A stretch of 64,000 bases of DNA from Antennarius striatus. Taxonomy: Eukaryota; Chordata; Actinopteri; Lophiiformes; Antennariidae. The DNA lies in contig NC_090795.1 of assembly GCF_040054535.1 (NCBI RefSeq), positions 4,563,501 through 4,627,500 on the forward strand, read 5' to 3'. The translations under genes and the position numbers were made by a program. Numbering within the stretch: position 1 is the stretch's first letter; each line of letters starts with the position of its first letter. The notes under the pieces are model-generated. The model did no database searches, was not told where the DNA came from, and saw only the letters and a list, made by a program, of their open reading frames with translations. This document shows positions 27,968 through 38,765 of the stretch, one piece after another.

Positions 27968-28254
27968 GTGAGTAACAAGCCAGCTTAGAATAACAGCGCT
28001 GCTTTTACGGTGCGCAACATTTTAATCTATTTTATGATGTTTTTGCATGATTGACAGGTGGAATTGAGCTGAAGTTTTTCTTTCGTGGTTGCTCATTTTT
28101 ATACCATTTAAACGGTTTTTGTATGTGCGTATTTGTGTGTTGATTTCGCCTAACTTGCTCAAAATACGTCATCACTTGTCGTTTATATATTTATTCTATT
28201 TAATCTGTGATAAAATCTTAATCTAATCTTAATCTATTCCTAACAGCTGTCAAC

Positions 28255-30825
28255 ATGGAAAGCGCTCCGGTGGAAATTTTCAAAGAAGACAGTAAGTGCG
28301 CCTCGTTGCTGTTCGGTGAGGACTGTTCGGTGAATTCCTCCGCCTTGATGTCAGGGTACCCGGACAGCTTCAATGTGACCCAGGATGACAGCCGGGAACA
28401 GGAGGGCATGTCCCCCATCATCCCCATCATCACTGCTGTCTACTCGGTGGTGTTTGTAGTGGGCTTGTTGGGCAACTGCCTCGTCATGTATGTGATCATC
28501 AGGTAAGATCCATGCGCTCTAGTCGACAAGAAGGCATGCTGCATGTATGACGCCCTAAACACACACGCACCGCTCCTATGCCTGCAAAAAAAATATGGAT
28601 TAAAGGTGCAGATCGAGTTGAACTTCAAAGCTAAAAACAATCAAATTAAATTAAATTAAATTACATTATAGTTAATTAATACCAGTTAGATGAGTAGACA
28701 CAGGAATATGTGACTCCTCAGGCACTGTAAATGTTATTACAATACAAGGAGGCACTGGCAGCATCTGTGAGGCTTTCAGTATGACTTACGCCATGTGGTC
28801 TCTCACATTTCTCCTTAATGGATGCGTTTTAGTGTATATGCAGAGAAAGACCCCCTCAAAGAAAGAGCATAATGCTCTTCCCTCTGTTTACACAGCTCAC
28901 CCTAAAAGCATGCATGTCAGTGGGCAAAAATGTTTGAGCCATAAGGTCACAAGAGGAAAACTGGAGTTGTAGTTTTGCAAAGAAAGGGTTGATATAATAC
29001 CGCAGTTTTATTTGGGTGGTGTATTGAATTAAAGAAATTTGTCTTCCAGAGGTCAAAAAGTTCACAAACGTGTATAAAGTGGCTCATTTTACAAAACAAA
29101 TTAGTTTCAAAACCTTCATAGTGCAGTATAACGATGTTCCATCAATCTCTTCTATACTGGTGGCCGTGGTATTAATCAGACTGGGAACTGGTGGTGCTTT
29201 GTCAAGCTAATAGCTGTTTGTACCTCATTGGGTGTTATTTATGGTGTGTGTAAGCAACTGATCTTCTCTGATGTAATGTGAAAAACAGCGGTGCCATCTA
29301 GAAGGCTTAGGTCAATAGACACAGTTACCTCAAATCAAAGTGATTGTATTGTTCGTCAGTGGAAACCAATTTTATTGCTTCGCTCCCAGAAAATCCTACA
29401 TGTTGTTGTGCTTCATCGCCCTCTGAAAAACGACTCAGCTAAAGTGAAAAGGTACAAATATTTAAAAGCGGTCAGTAGGCCTCACATTGCCTAAAATATA
29501 ATTTCAGTTTTTAGCATGTTGTAGCTTAATATTCAAGTTTGCCCCTTCCCTTCTTAGCATGTTAGCAGAGTTTGCACAACTGATTGGCAATATTTGAATT
29601 CATCATGAGCCTGAAGGCCTTCATTGTCTTCTACACTATAATAACCCTTCATCAGGTACACAAAGATGAAGACAGCCACCAACATTTACATCTTCAACTT
29701 AGCCCTCGCCGACGCCCTCGTCACCACCACCATGCCCTTCCAGAGCACTGACTACATGTTGAACACCTGGCCGTTCGGCGAGGTGATGTGCAAGGTCTTC
29801 ATCTCCATCGACTACTACAATATGTTCACCAGCATCTTCACGCTCACCATGATGAGCGTGGATCGCTACGTGGCCGTGTGCCACCCGGTGAAAGCCTTGG
29901 ACTTCCGCACTCCAATTAAAGCCAAGATGATCAACGTGTGCATCTGGATCCTGTCCTCGGCCGCGGGGATACCTGCTTTCGTCCTGGGCGGCACCCAGAC
30001 GAAGAGCGGTGAGGAATTGCTTTCACCTTCCTTTTCATGATGAAAAGTTGAACACAATATTACAAGTTGAGCAGAGACACTTTAGATGATTATTGCAATA
30101 CTTTAAGATGAGAAATATGTTCCATCAAGCCCGTCAGGGAAGAGTTTTATGCCAGCCACACATCATGAATACAGATGATGGAAGAAAACAGACTTTGGTC
30201 AGATATTCCCACCTGAGTGATTCCAAACAGCCCAGAGTGGAATTTTATTTAGAAGTGACTTAATTTACATCTTCATCTCTCCTTTGCTTTTGCAGACATA
30301 ACTGAGTGTGCCTTACAGTTCCCAGAGCCCTACGTGTACTGGGACACACTGATGAAGATATGCGTGTTCATCTTCGCCTTCATCGTGCCCGTGCTCATCA
30401 TCACCGTGTGCTACTCCCTCCTGGTCCTGAGGCTGAAGAGCGTCCGCATCTTGTCCGGCTCGAGGGAAAAGGACCGCAACTTGCGCCGGATCACGCGGCT
30501 GGTGGTGGTGGTGGTGGCTGTGTTCGTAATCTGCTGGACGCCCATTCACATCTTCATACTGGTCAAAGCGCTTGTGGGGGTGCCCGAGACCACCGCCATC
30601 ATGGCTGCCTACTTCTTCTGCGTGGCTCTGGGTTACACAAACAGCAGCCTCAATCCTGTCCTCTACGCCTTCCTGGATGAGAATTTCAAACGCTGCTTCA
30701 AGGATTTCTGCCTCTCGGCCAAACTGAAGGGAGAAAAGGTTTCAGGAAGCAGGAAGGCCAGCAGCGCAGCGCGAACGGGAGCCATTCCCCTGGAGAACCC
30801 AAACGACAGCAGTAGGCCCACATGA
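28255..30825 (+). CDS. oprk1: Kappa-type opioid receptor, complete
   Basis: A class A G-protein-coupled receptor for dynorphin-type peptides that signals through Gi/Go/Gz. Coding exons are 28255-28502, 29656-30008 and 30296-30825, giving 376 residues (mammalian KOR is 380). The introns fall after TM1 and in extracellular loop 2, as in other opioid receptor genes. N-glycosylation sites NSS and NVT lie in the N-terminal tail. TM1 is [18 protein letters not shown]2-3 includes [12 protein letters not shown], and the ligand Asp is in [13 protein letters not shown] is in [11 protein letters not shown]6 is [10 protein letters not shown] and TM7 has [13 protein letters not shown]1, TM2 and [10 protein letters not shown] favour kappa over delta or mu. 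Oddly, the residue after FILV in TM6 (residue 291) is Lys, where mammalian KOR has Glu, and loop 3 reads [10 protein letters not shown], as in mu receptors. The synteny with rgs20 and lypla1 supports oprk1. Confidence 0.96.
28503..29655 (+). other. oprk1: oprk1 intron 1
   Basis: The donor is ATCAG|gtaaga and the acceptor is cttcatcag. A short AAATT-type pentanucleotide repeat occurs near 28636-28662. No other feature is recognised. Confidence 0.85.
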
Positions 30826-32924
30826 CTAGCGCTGGAACTGTCTTCAATTTCCCAAACTGGAAAAGACTCACGTGACCTGGGCCTCACCCACGTCACATCG
30901 GCGATGTAGTTTTGACTCGTTTTACAAAGGTTGATTTATTTTCACCATCATTTTGGCATTAACCACCGCCAACATTAATAGGAGCTTGTTTCACAGATCA
31001 AATGAAAGTTCCACGTAATGAATTGCATAAATTTGACACATAGTCAAAAACACCAAGCTCAACAGCATGAAAATAAATGAGCGCTCTTGAATCTGCGAAG
31101 CAGTCCTTCAAACCTTTAGGTATTTATTATTTGAAAACACATGTGGTTGTGAACATGAAGAGATTGTTAAGGGAATTAAAAATGGGGTTAAAGTTTGGCG
31201 TTAACAGTTCATATCAATAATAATATACTGTACATTACAAATTACATTATGAACAAAAATAATTTATTTAGATACTGTGAGGATTTAAATACTAATTTTC
31301 TGAGGAAATGTGTCAATATTTCACAGAAAAAAATTAAAATGAGACTCATAATAGATTTCTAACATTTTTCACGTCTGTTGCGTTTCACAGTGAAATTTAA
31401 ATGAATGTTTTTAGGGTAATTTCATTTAGATTTGATGTATTCCTGTCTTTCCCTCATCTAAGTTTTTGGTTGCCAAGTGTGCCTTTCACAGTCCAGGATT
31501 AGTCATGGTTACATTGGGGTGGCAAATAATTCATATAATGACAACTGAATGACATCCAACAGTACTTAATAGAGTTTTTGTATGCCACTAATGAGTCAGT
31601 GGTTGGTGCGTGAGTCACTGGCAGCAGACTTTTTTACTTCTTAAAGGTTTGCAAAGTGCCGATTATCCACAGTGTGAGAGAACTGCCATGACACGCAAAG
31701 TTGCGGTTGAGAAAATTGGGAAACAATCCTGGACATCAATGTGCGTTTACAATTTGACAGAGGGCTCTCTATCAGCTTTGACTCTGGATTTGTGTCCAGT
31801 TGATAAGTTGTTCAGTTCATGGTATTTAATGAAATCCCGTAATTACATCAATGCTTATAGTCATATGGAAATACTTGTACTATATATTGTAAAGAATTGT
31901 TATATTTGTGCAATCTGAAAACGTGAATTGCTATTTAAACAAGCTGTGCATTTTGTTAAATACAGTTTATTTTGACAGTAGGGTATAACATGTATATTTT
32001 GTATTAGTAATAAGAATTGCACAGACATCACTGATGAATACTGTGTGTGTAGCATGTCAATAGTCATTGCTGTTATAGCATAATGAAACATGTGCAGTCC
32101 TATGCCTGATGGACTGTATCATTGTATCGATCAATCTGCAATTAGACTGAATTTATTCATTGTATAAATACATTTACATAATTAAACAACATGTTGAACT
32201 ATAGTAAGATTATTTAGAAATAAAAAATCTATTTCCACAGAGATTAAGTCATGAATCGGCTGTGTGAGGTCGGGGAAAACTTTATTGTTGACATCGTTAA
32301 ACATATATTTGGTACAGTAATAAAATATTCAATATATAGAGGTCCCATTGGACCACAAAATGTAGAAAATGAATGTTATTAGAAACAACCACCTTTGAAC
32401 AATTCATCTTTGTTTTTCAATCTCTGTGTTTACTATTCTGCTGCTGTGTATTGGCTTTGTCTGCTGAACAGGACATGTATTGATCATAAGTGAAATCCTT
32501 CACATTAAAGTGAGTTAAACCATTAGATATTGATTGTCTTCACTCTCGCTCACCTTGTTGTCAGGTCCATTTTGGAAAATTCACTGTCTGATTCCTCAGA
32601 TGTTGCCAGAAAATAGATTTCGATCCTCTGTCTGGAAAAACATTACGTTCAGAGATTTTATCTCAAAGAAGTCCTTACAGTAGATTCTCCAAGTTCAGTA
32701 TTTATGGAATATTTACTTAGAATTAGTTTTGTACTGTATGACAGGAGCTCCCTCGTGAGGACGTAAAGGGTAATTACTAAAGTATATGCAGTCTGGTAGC
32801 TGTAGTTCCACGAAGCCTATCAGTGTTTGGAATTGTGTGTTATTGTATAGATCTGGATTTGAAAAACCATGATGAAGGATATTTTTTTTCAACAATTTGT
32901 AGTGACCCAATATATTTTGAGCCC
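30826..32924 (+). other. oprk1 3' UTR and oprk1/chmp5 spacer
   Basis: Downstream of the oprk1 stop the sequence is AT-rich. Polyadenylation-like AATAAA hexamers occur at several places, the first near 31072 and another near 32219. The true 3' end is not decidable by eye. No coding exon is supported. Confidence 0.6.
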
Positions 32925-33066
<142 letters not shown>

Positions 33067-33159
33067 TTTTAACGCAAATTTTGCTTGTAAATTTACATAT
33101 GAAGTTGTTAATGTTAAAAAAAAACACACACCTAAAATATCACAATGGTTTTGTGGGCG

Positions 33160-33240
33160 CGGCTGGGTTGAGTCATGATCACGTGACTGATGACGTCACT
33201 TCAAAGTTTCTCTTCCGGGTTTGTTTTTTTCCGCAGTCGC
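33160..33240 (+). promoter_or_regulatory. chmp5: chmp5 core promoter motif cluster (AP-1, E-box, CRE, ETS)
   Basis: Within about 50 bp the sequence shows TGAGTCA (33169-33175, AP-1), TCACGTGA (33179-33186, palindromic E-box of the USF/TFEB type), TGACGTCA (33191-33198, perfect CRE) and CTTCCGG (33212-33218, ETS). A GC-rich GGGCGCGG lies just upstream. There is no TATA box. The motifs lie 80-135 bp before the chmp5 start codon. The matches are seen directly; factor binding is inferred. Confidence 0.7.
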
Positions 33241-33300
33241 CAGAAAACTATCGTCAACTGTCTCGTCTTCTTGAAGGACTAAGCTTCGAATTTTGTGGAA

Positions 33301-35657
33301 ATGTATCGTTTGTTTGGGTACGGGAAGCCGAAAGCCTCCCCGCCGAACCTGACGGACTGTATAGGAAGTGTAAGTGTTGTCCCGAAGTAACTTTTTGAAC
33401 GCTGTTTCGAACAAAGTAAACAAAGATGAACCTCTTCTGGGCTCTTGGAGCTCATTGTTAACCAATGTTTGTCAACAGAAACAACTCACTTCATCTGTAT
33501 TTTACTCCATAAACCGAATAATCACTCATATTTAGCTAGTAGCAATGACGCATTAAGCTCAAATGTAATAATATTGTCAGTCGTTGAGAAGTCTTAAACA
33601 ATCCAGTCACATAATGAATCAGCGTTATGTAATTTGAGGCAAAGTATTTTAGCTATTTAAATGGTGATCAACAAGAGACGTGTCTTATGGAGTGACATGG
33701 AGTGCCAGCCTGAACCAGTTTTACTGGTCATTTGTCTTCACAAAGGGTGCTGTTACTGCCCAGATAGTTTAAAAAACAAACATTTTATTTAGCCCAGGGG
33801 TTTACAAGCTTTTTGACACAGAAAATTTATTTTTCAACTGCGCTTGTTTCTTAAAATTGATTATATTGTTTAGTTCCGCGGGCAGGATTACAAGGCCTAA
33901 ACGGGCCGTATGTGGCCCGTGGGCCGTCGTTTGCCCATGTCTGATTTAGTCTCTATGTGTGAAAGAAAAAACAACAACTTGCCATCCTTATCATAACTAT
34001 AACACTTATGAAATTATTGTAGTGTTGACCAAGACTTGATGTTTTGTGACTGTTTTTACCTCAAGGTTGATTCTAGGGCGGAATCTGTGGACAAAAAGAT
34101 CGCCAAACTTGATGCTGAGCTCATGAAATACAAGGACCAGATGAAGAAGATGAGAGATGGGCCCTCGAAAGTAAGATTCATGGTCTAATTCAGCTGTTAT
34201 TCAAACAAAAGTGAACTTGATTTTTTTAGTTTATTGAGACAAACAGACCCAAAAATGCCTGTTTATGGAAAATTGACCTTTTGCTATTTTGTAATGTATG
34301 ACTCTTATTTGTTCTCATGCTATGTGACAAATTTCTACAAAATTAGGATTAATTTTCAAAGTAAATTAAATGGCATATCTGATACATTTTGGTTGCTATT
34401 AGTGAAGTATAGTTGTTAAGTTTCCAGCCTTGTGTCCAATTCATCTTGATCACCATTCAATGTTGATTGTGAAGCATTAAAAAAAACAACTGTCTTTTAT
34501 CAGAACATGGTCAAGCAAAAAGCTATGAGAGTTCTGAAGCAGAAAAGAATGTGAGTCTTTTATTTATCAAAGCGTTTAAACTATGAAACACATCAAATGA
34601 ACCTTAAACGCTTCTCATATTTTACTCATCAGTAAGAGTTCCTTGTATTTTCCAGGTACGAGAACCAGAGAGATAACCTCATGCAGCAGTCATTCAATAT
34701 GGAACAAGCAAACTACACAGTCCAGACCCTTAAAGACACAAAAACAACAGTGAGCTGTTTGTGTACCAGATGGGGTGATAATTGAAGAAAGCGTGCTGTA
34801 CTTTTAACGTCTTGTTTTGTTTCTTAGGTTGATGCCATGAAGGTTGGCCTTAAAGACATGAAGAAAGCGTACAAGAAAGTTGACATCAATAAGATTGAGG
34901 TATTGGTTCTATGCATTTATTCAGTGGGAGGCCCATCATAGCAATGTGATGTTAGCTAAAGATAAGTTGTTAACCAATAAAACTCTATGAAAAGCAGTAG
35001 CATATACATTTAAAAAATTGTACACTGTCAATCTTTTAAACAATAAAGCTTTATTTACTAACAGCTGGTTGAAATAAAATTAAATTTTTAATTTTCATGT
35101 TCTTTATAACATTCAGAATCTTCAAGATGACCTGGAGGACATGATGGAGGATGCTAACGAAATCCAAGAGATAATGGGCAGAAGCTATGGCACCCCTGAA
35201 ATTGACGAGGGCGACTTGGAAGCAGGTCAGTAAAATTCATGCCAGGATTTTTTCAGGTTTGTTTAGTTTGGTGGAACGTTGTTGCTCGAGGACAGAGACG
35301 ATTGTTTGGCAATGATTCATTTCTCATTACCTTGTTATTAAAAAAATCTCAAGCATGGATTCTACTCTTGGTGAAAGTGCTGATATTGGATGGAATTGTG
35401 TTGATGTGTCCACAGAATTGGATGCTTTGGGAGATGAACTGATCATGGATGATGATAGCTCCTACCTGGATGAGGCGTCCTCGGCTCCTTCCATCCCAGA
35501 AGGCTTGCCTGGAGAGAAGTCTACCAACAGGGTACGTCCCAGTTTTGTGAGTTTTCTCATTTGCTTATAGAGCTTCCCCTAATGGCCACTGTTTTTTGTT
35601 TTTCAGGAAGGTATTCTGGTGGATGAATTCGGTCTTCCTCAGGTCCCTGCAACATGA
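33301..35657 (+). CDS. chmp5: Charged multivesicular body protein 5 (ESCRT-III associated), complete
   Basis: A Snf7-family subunit that acts late in ESCRT-III membrane scission at endosomes and binds LIP5/VTA1 to regulate VPS4. Eight coding exons are 33301-33369, 34066-34170, 34504-34550, 34656-34749, 34828-34899, 35117-35225, 35416-35531 and 35607-35657. They give 220 residues (human 219) with no frame break. The N-terminus [12 protein letters not shown] is basic, as in the family. The helical core includes [20 protein letters not shown] and [20 protein letters not shown]. The acidic C-terminal half includes [19 protein letters not shown] and ends [13 protein letters not shown], the part known to contact LIP5. 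Start choice is clear because the family N-terminus begins at this ATG. An AATAAA lies at 35729-35734, with others further on. Confidence 0.98.
33370..34065 (+). other. chmp5: chmp5 intron 1
   Basis: The donor is GGAAGT|gtaagt and the acceptor ttacctcaag. The intron carries the hAT-like element described separately at 33795-33943. No other feature is recognised. Confidence 0.85.
33795..33943. mobile_element. Non-autonomous hAT-like DNA transposon (MITE)
   Basis: The element runs from CAGGGGTTTACAAGC to TTTGCCCATGTCTG. It contains TATGTGGCCCGTGGGCC, a hallmark of vertebrate hAT/Charlie-type short elements. It is flanked by ATTTAGCC (33787-33794) and ATTTAGTC (33944-33951), an 8-bp duplication with one mismatch, which is the hAT target-site length. 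The terminal inverted repeats (CAG, then G-rich, then CAAA/CAAG) are imperfect. At 149 bp it has no transposase. Confidence 0.75.
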
Positions 35658-36123
35658 GAGCTCTCAAACTTTTTAACTTGTATTATAGCCTTTTTCTATT
35701 TATCACTCCCCAGACTAAAGATTGCAGCAATAAAAATTTAAGTATCTGCTGTCCAACAAATATTGGAAAGTAGAAATTAAAACTAGCCATCTTTGATTAA
35801 AGGCCTCATAACTGTGAGATTTAATGTCGAATGTATCCCAGGTGATGGTTGAAATGTTTTCACTGTACAGTTTCTGCTGCACTGACTTGACAAGAATAAA
35901 ATTCTATTTTTCAAACAGGACTTTACCTTATGTGATGTGTTGAAGTCAATAAAGGTGGTGTTTGTATGCAAATCACTTTATTGTCAAGTAAAGCAGGTCA
36001 CAGAGTAAAGTCAATGAATTATAGACGTTATTTTGTAATGAGTAGAAAAAATACTCATTGTATTATAAAAGGCTCAACAAAGCAATGACTGCTGAAGGTG
36101 CACCAGAAGCATTATGGTTTTCC
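35658..36123. other. Shared 3' end region of chmp5 and fastkd3
   Basis: Only 466 bp separate the two stop codons. Plus-strand AATAAA signals lie at 35729-35734, near 35896 and at 35948-35953. A minus-strand AATAAA for fastkd3 is at 35977-35982. If the distal chmp5 site is used, the two 3' UTRs would lie within tens of bases of each other or overlap. Confidence 0.7.
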
Positions 36124-38765
36124 TCATTGTAATCGTATCTTCTGTCTGAGGGGGAAGATTTTCTGGTGCAGATAATCCACCATACTAGTTTTACTCTTCA
36201 GTTTTTCTAATTCATAATAAGGAACCTGGAAGAACAAAAACATCACAACAAAACCTTGGTAAAGTTTAGGATACAATTGGATAAAACGGAAGGCCCTATT
36301 GGCATTTTCTGTAGCATCTAACAAGTACACAGATCAAACATCTGAGCAGAGGAAAATCACCAAAATTCACTCTAATCCACGAAGTAGAATTGATGGTCTG
36401 ACCTGAATGAGTTCATATCCCAGAAGTCTCAAATGTCGCTGCTTGGTGGCCTCCTTTCCGAGAAGCTGCCTCTTGTTTGTTGTGAACCTGTTTTTTCCAT
36501 CAATACAAAGAGCTAACCTGTAACACACCAAACAACCGGTTGTTAAACTGACTATCCAATGCCCTCAAAAAGAACATTTACTACATTTGAAATCTGACGT
36601 TAAACTACCTTGTATAATGTATCAAACCACTCACCTATGTGTTACATCTTCAGTATTGTGGGTAGGCAACACATACCCTTTTTGATTTAATTTTATCTCC
36701 ACATCTACATGAGCAAAAAACATTCAATCTTAATAGAAGAAGTCTGCAAGAAACGTCCAGAAGTTGAACAGCAGTCAGGAGTGCGTTACCCAGTGTGTAG
36801 CAGTTTGGAGTCAGAACGTTGAAATCAAAATACGAAGGAGAACCGAGCAAATGCACTAGTGCACTTTGTACAGAGTTGAACAGATGAAGGTCCATTGGCG
36901 TCTCCAAGGAGTGTCCCGATGCGAGGAGGGATTTGACACGGTTCTTTGAATGGAGCATGGGACCCTGGAAGACAACGGAAGGTGTGAAGGGAAAAAAAAC
37001 ACCTTAATTAGGATATCAATCTAAACTATTAGCAGCAAATTGTGCATTGATTTATGGTTTACCTCATAAAAAGGACACTCTAAAGTAAAGGCCATCCAGA
37101 GCTGGGTCAGCTGTGCCCGAGCATGCCAGTTCAACTTAATGTTTGGATCTGGAAAATGCCGAATTTTAATTGTTTTAAATGCTGTATTTATATAACTCAA
37201 CATAAACAAATCACAAAAAAACATGACAAGCAACAGTGCAACTCATTTAAGATGGACTGAACCTAAAATGTACATACAGCAGGTGTCCAACAGAGTATTT
37301 TACCGTGCACTTTAAGTAGGAAGAAGACGCTGAAGACCTTATCAACAAAGTTAAGAGGGAACCTCTCCACCAGTATGCAGGAATGGAACAGATTGAGGAG
37401 CATATGAGGTTGAAATTGGGAAAAGCGAGTGTACAGGATGTGTTCAACTTTCCTGAACACCTTATTGGCATTGGGAGGAAGGTAACCAAGCTTTCCCAGA
37501 GCCATGATGTGCTTTGTCACCTGACTGGTGCTGTAGCAGTCTGCTCGGTACACAAAGCTCTCTGCAATGGCATCAACCACAGACGGAGAGAGGATACTCA
37601 TATGGCCAAAGAAATGAATCACCGTGGTAACAGTCTCTGGATGAGAGGAGAAAGTCATTTTGGGAACATAATTCTCTAATGCTTCTACAAAAGAATGGTT
37701 GCTGTGGTCAAAGTGCATTAAGGCCAACAGCACGGCTGTCAGTTCCTCGTCAGTAAAGTGAGGAACATGCCTAGCAGCCTGCTCACACAGACTGACCACA
37801 AGAGGCATGACGTTAGTATGATTAAAGGCCACGAGAGCACTGAACATCCCACTGACAGCAGCAGGATTCATGTGAGGAGCAACTTTCAAAAAATGGGAGT
37901 TCATGGCATTCAGCAGTTTCTGATATTTTCCAATCTGGATCGAGCCGCTTTGCATAAATTTATAGACACCAATTAGATCTTCAGGGCTCCACTGGGCAGG
38001 CTTCTGTATTTGGATTTGCTCCATTACCTGCTCCAGCATGATACAGTGGGGACCTTCTACAGCCAGCATCACATCGCCCAGGATGCACAGCTGCCCTACG
38101 CTCATCTGCCTTCTGTCTAACCTCCCCTTGGTCTCAGACACCAGCCGCTCCATCACTGTGCTCCTGCGATCCAAGAAGATGCGAGTGCAAGCCAGGAGAG
38201 CTGACACCAAACCATCATCTGTCAGTTGCTGTGAGTCCTGTTCCAGCTGGAAGCATAGAGCTCTGATAGTGTCCTTCTCCAGCACTGATGGATCCTTCAA
38301 AGTTGTTCCTTCTTGCTCCAGATCAGCCACCCGGTGAAGTGCTGCTGCAGCCATGGTAGCAGACATAGTCTCCACTGAGTGCAGCAGTGTGAAGACCTCC
38401 TCTGAAGATGAGCAGCTTCTTAGCTGCTCCTGGAAAGCTGGCTTGTCTTCTGTTGTGGGCTGGTGAAGCCGGGACAGATGGAACTGAGGAAGCCCCGAAT
38501 CGCTGTGGAGTCTACCAGAGCGACTGGTGACGAAAAACCGCTCCCTGATGATGGTGGCGGTCAGGCCCCTTCGTCCACAGCCTTGTAGGAGCTTTCTGAA
38601 GCCCTGTCTCTGGATGCATCCAATGACCGGGGTGCAAAGGAAGGGTAAGCGTGAGAGCTGACCCACGTTTCTGGTATTCAGAAGCCCGGCGGGGGAGACA
38701 GGTTCTACAGGAGGGTATCGTTGAATCAAACATCTCTCCATCAGCTTCAGAGCCATGACCCTCAT
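36124..38765 (-). CDS. fastkd3: FAST kinase domain-containing protein 3 (mitochondrial), complete
   Basis: A mitochondrial RNA-processing factor of the FASTK family, linked in mammals to stability and translation of selected respiratory-chain mRNAs. Coding exons on the minus strand are 37304-38765, 37063-37148, 36790-36964, 36635-36704, 36403-36517 and 36124-36225. Their sum is 669 residues (human 662). The N-terminus is basic and hydroxylated, as expected for a mitochondrial targeting peptide. The FAST_1 region includes LMHFDHSNHSFVEALENYVP and LGKLGYLPPNANKVFRKVEH. FAST_2 includes RAQLTQLWMAFTLECPFYE. The RAP domain covers LALCIDGKNRF, KEATKQRHLRLLGYELIQ and VPYYELEKL at the C-terminus. SSSEEVFTLLHSVETMSATM and ALCFQLEQDSQQL are closest to FASTKD3 among paralogues. 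A 5' UTR exon probably ends at 38961, spliced to 38770. Mammalian FASTKD3 sits beside MTRR, which is not seen here. Confidence 0.94.

Noticed and set aside
30306-30680. His/Arg-rich frame over oprk1 exon 3
   Set aside because: Out-of-frame reading of a GC-rich receptor exon whose proper frame is unambiguous.
28255-30825. Mu or delta opioid receptor as the identity
   Set aside because: Loop 3 is mu-like, but TM1, TM2, loop 2 and synteny all favour kappa.
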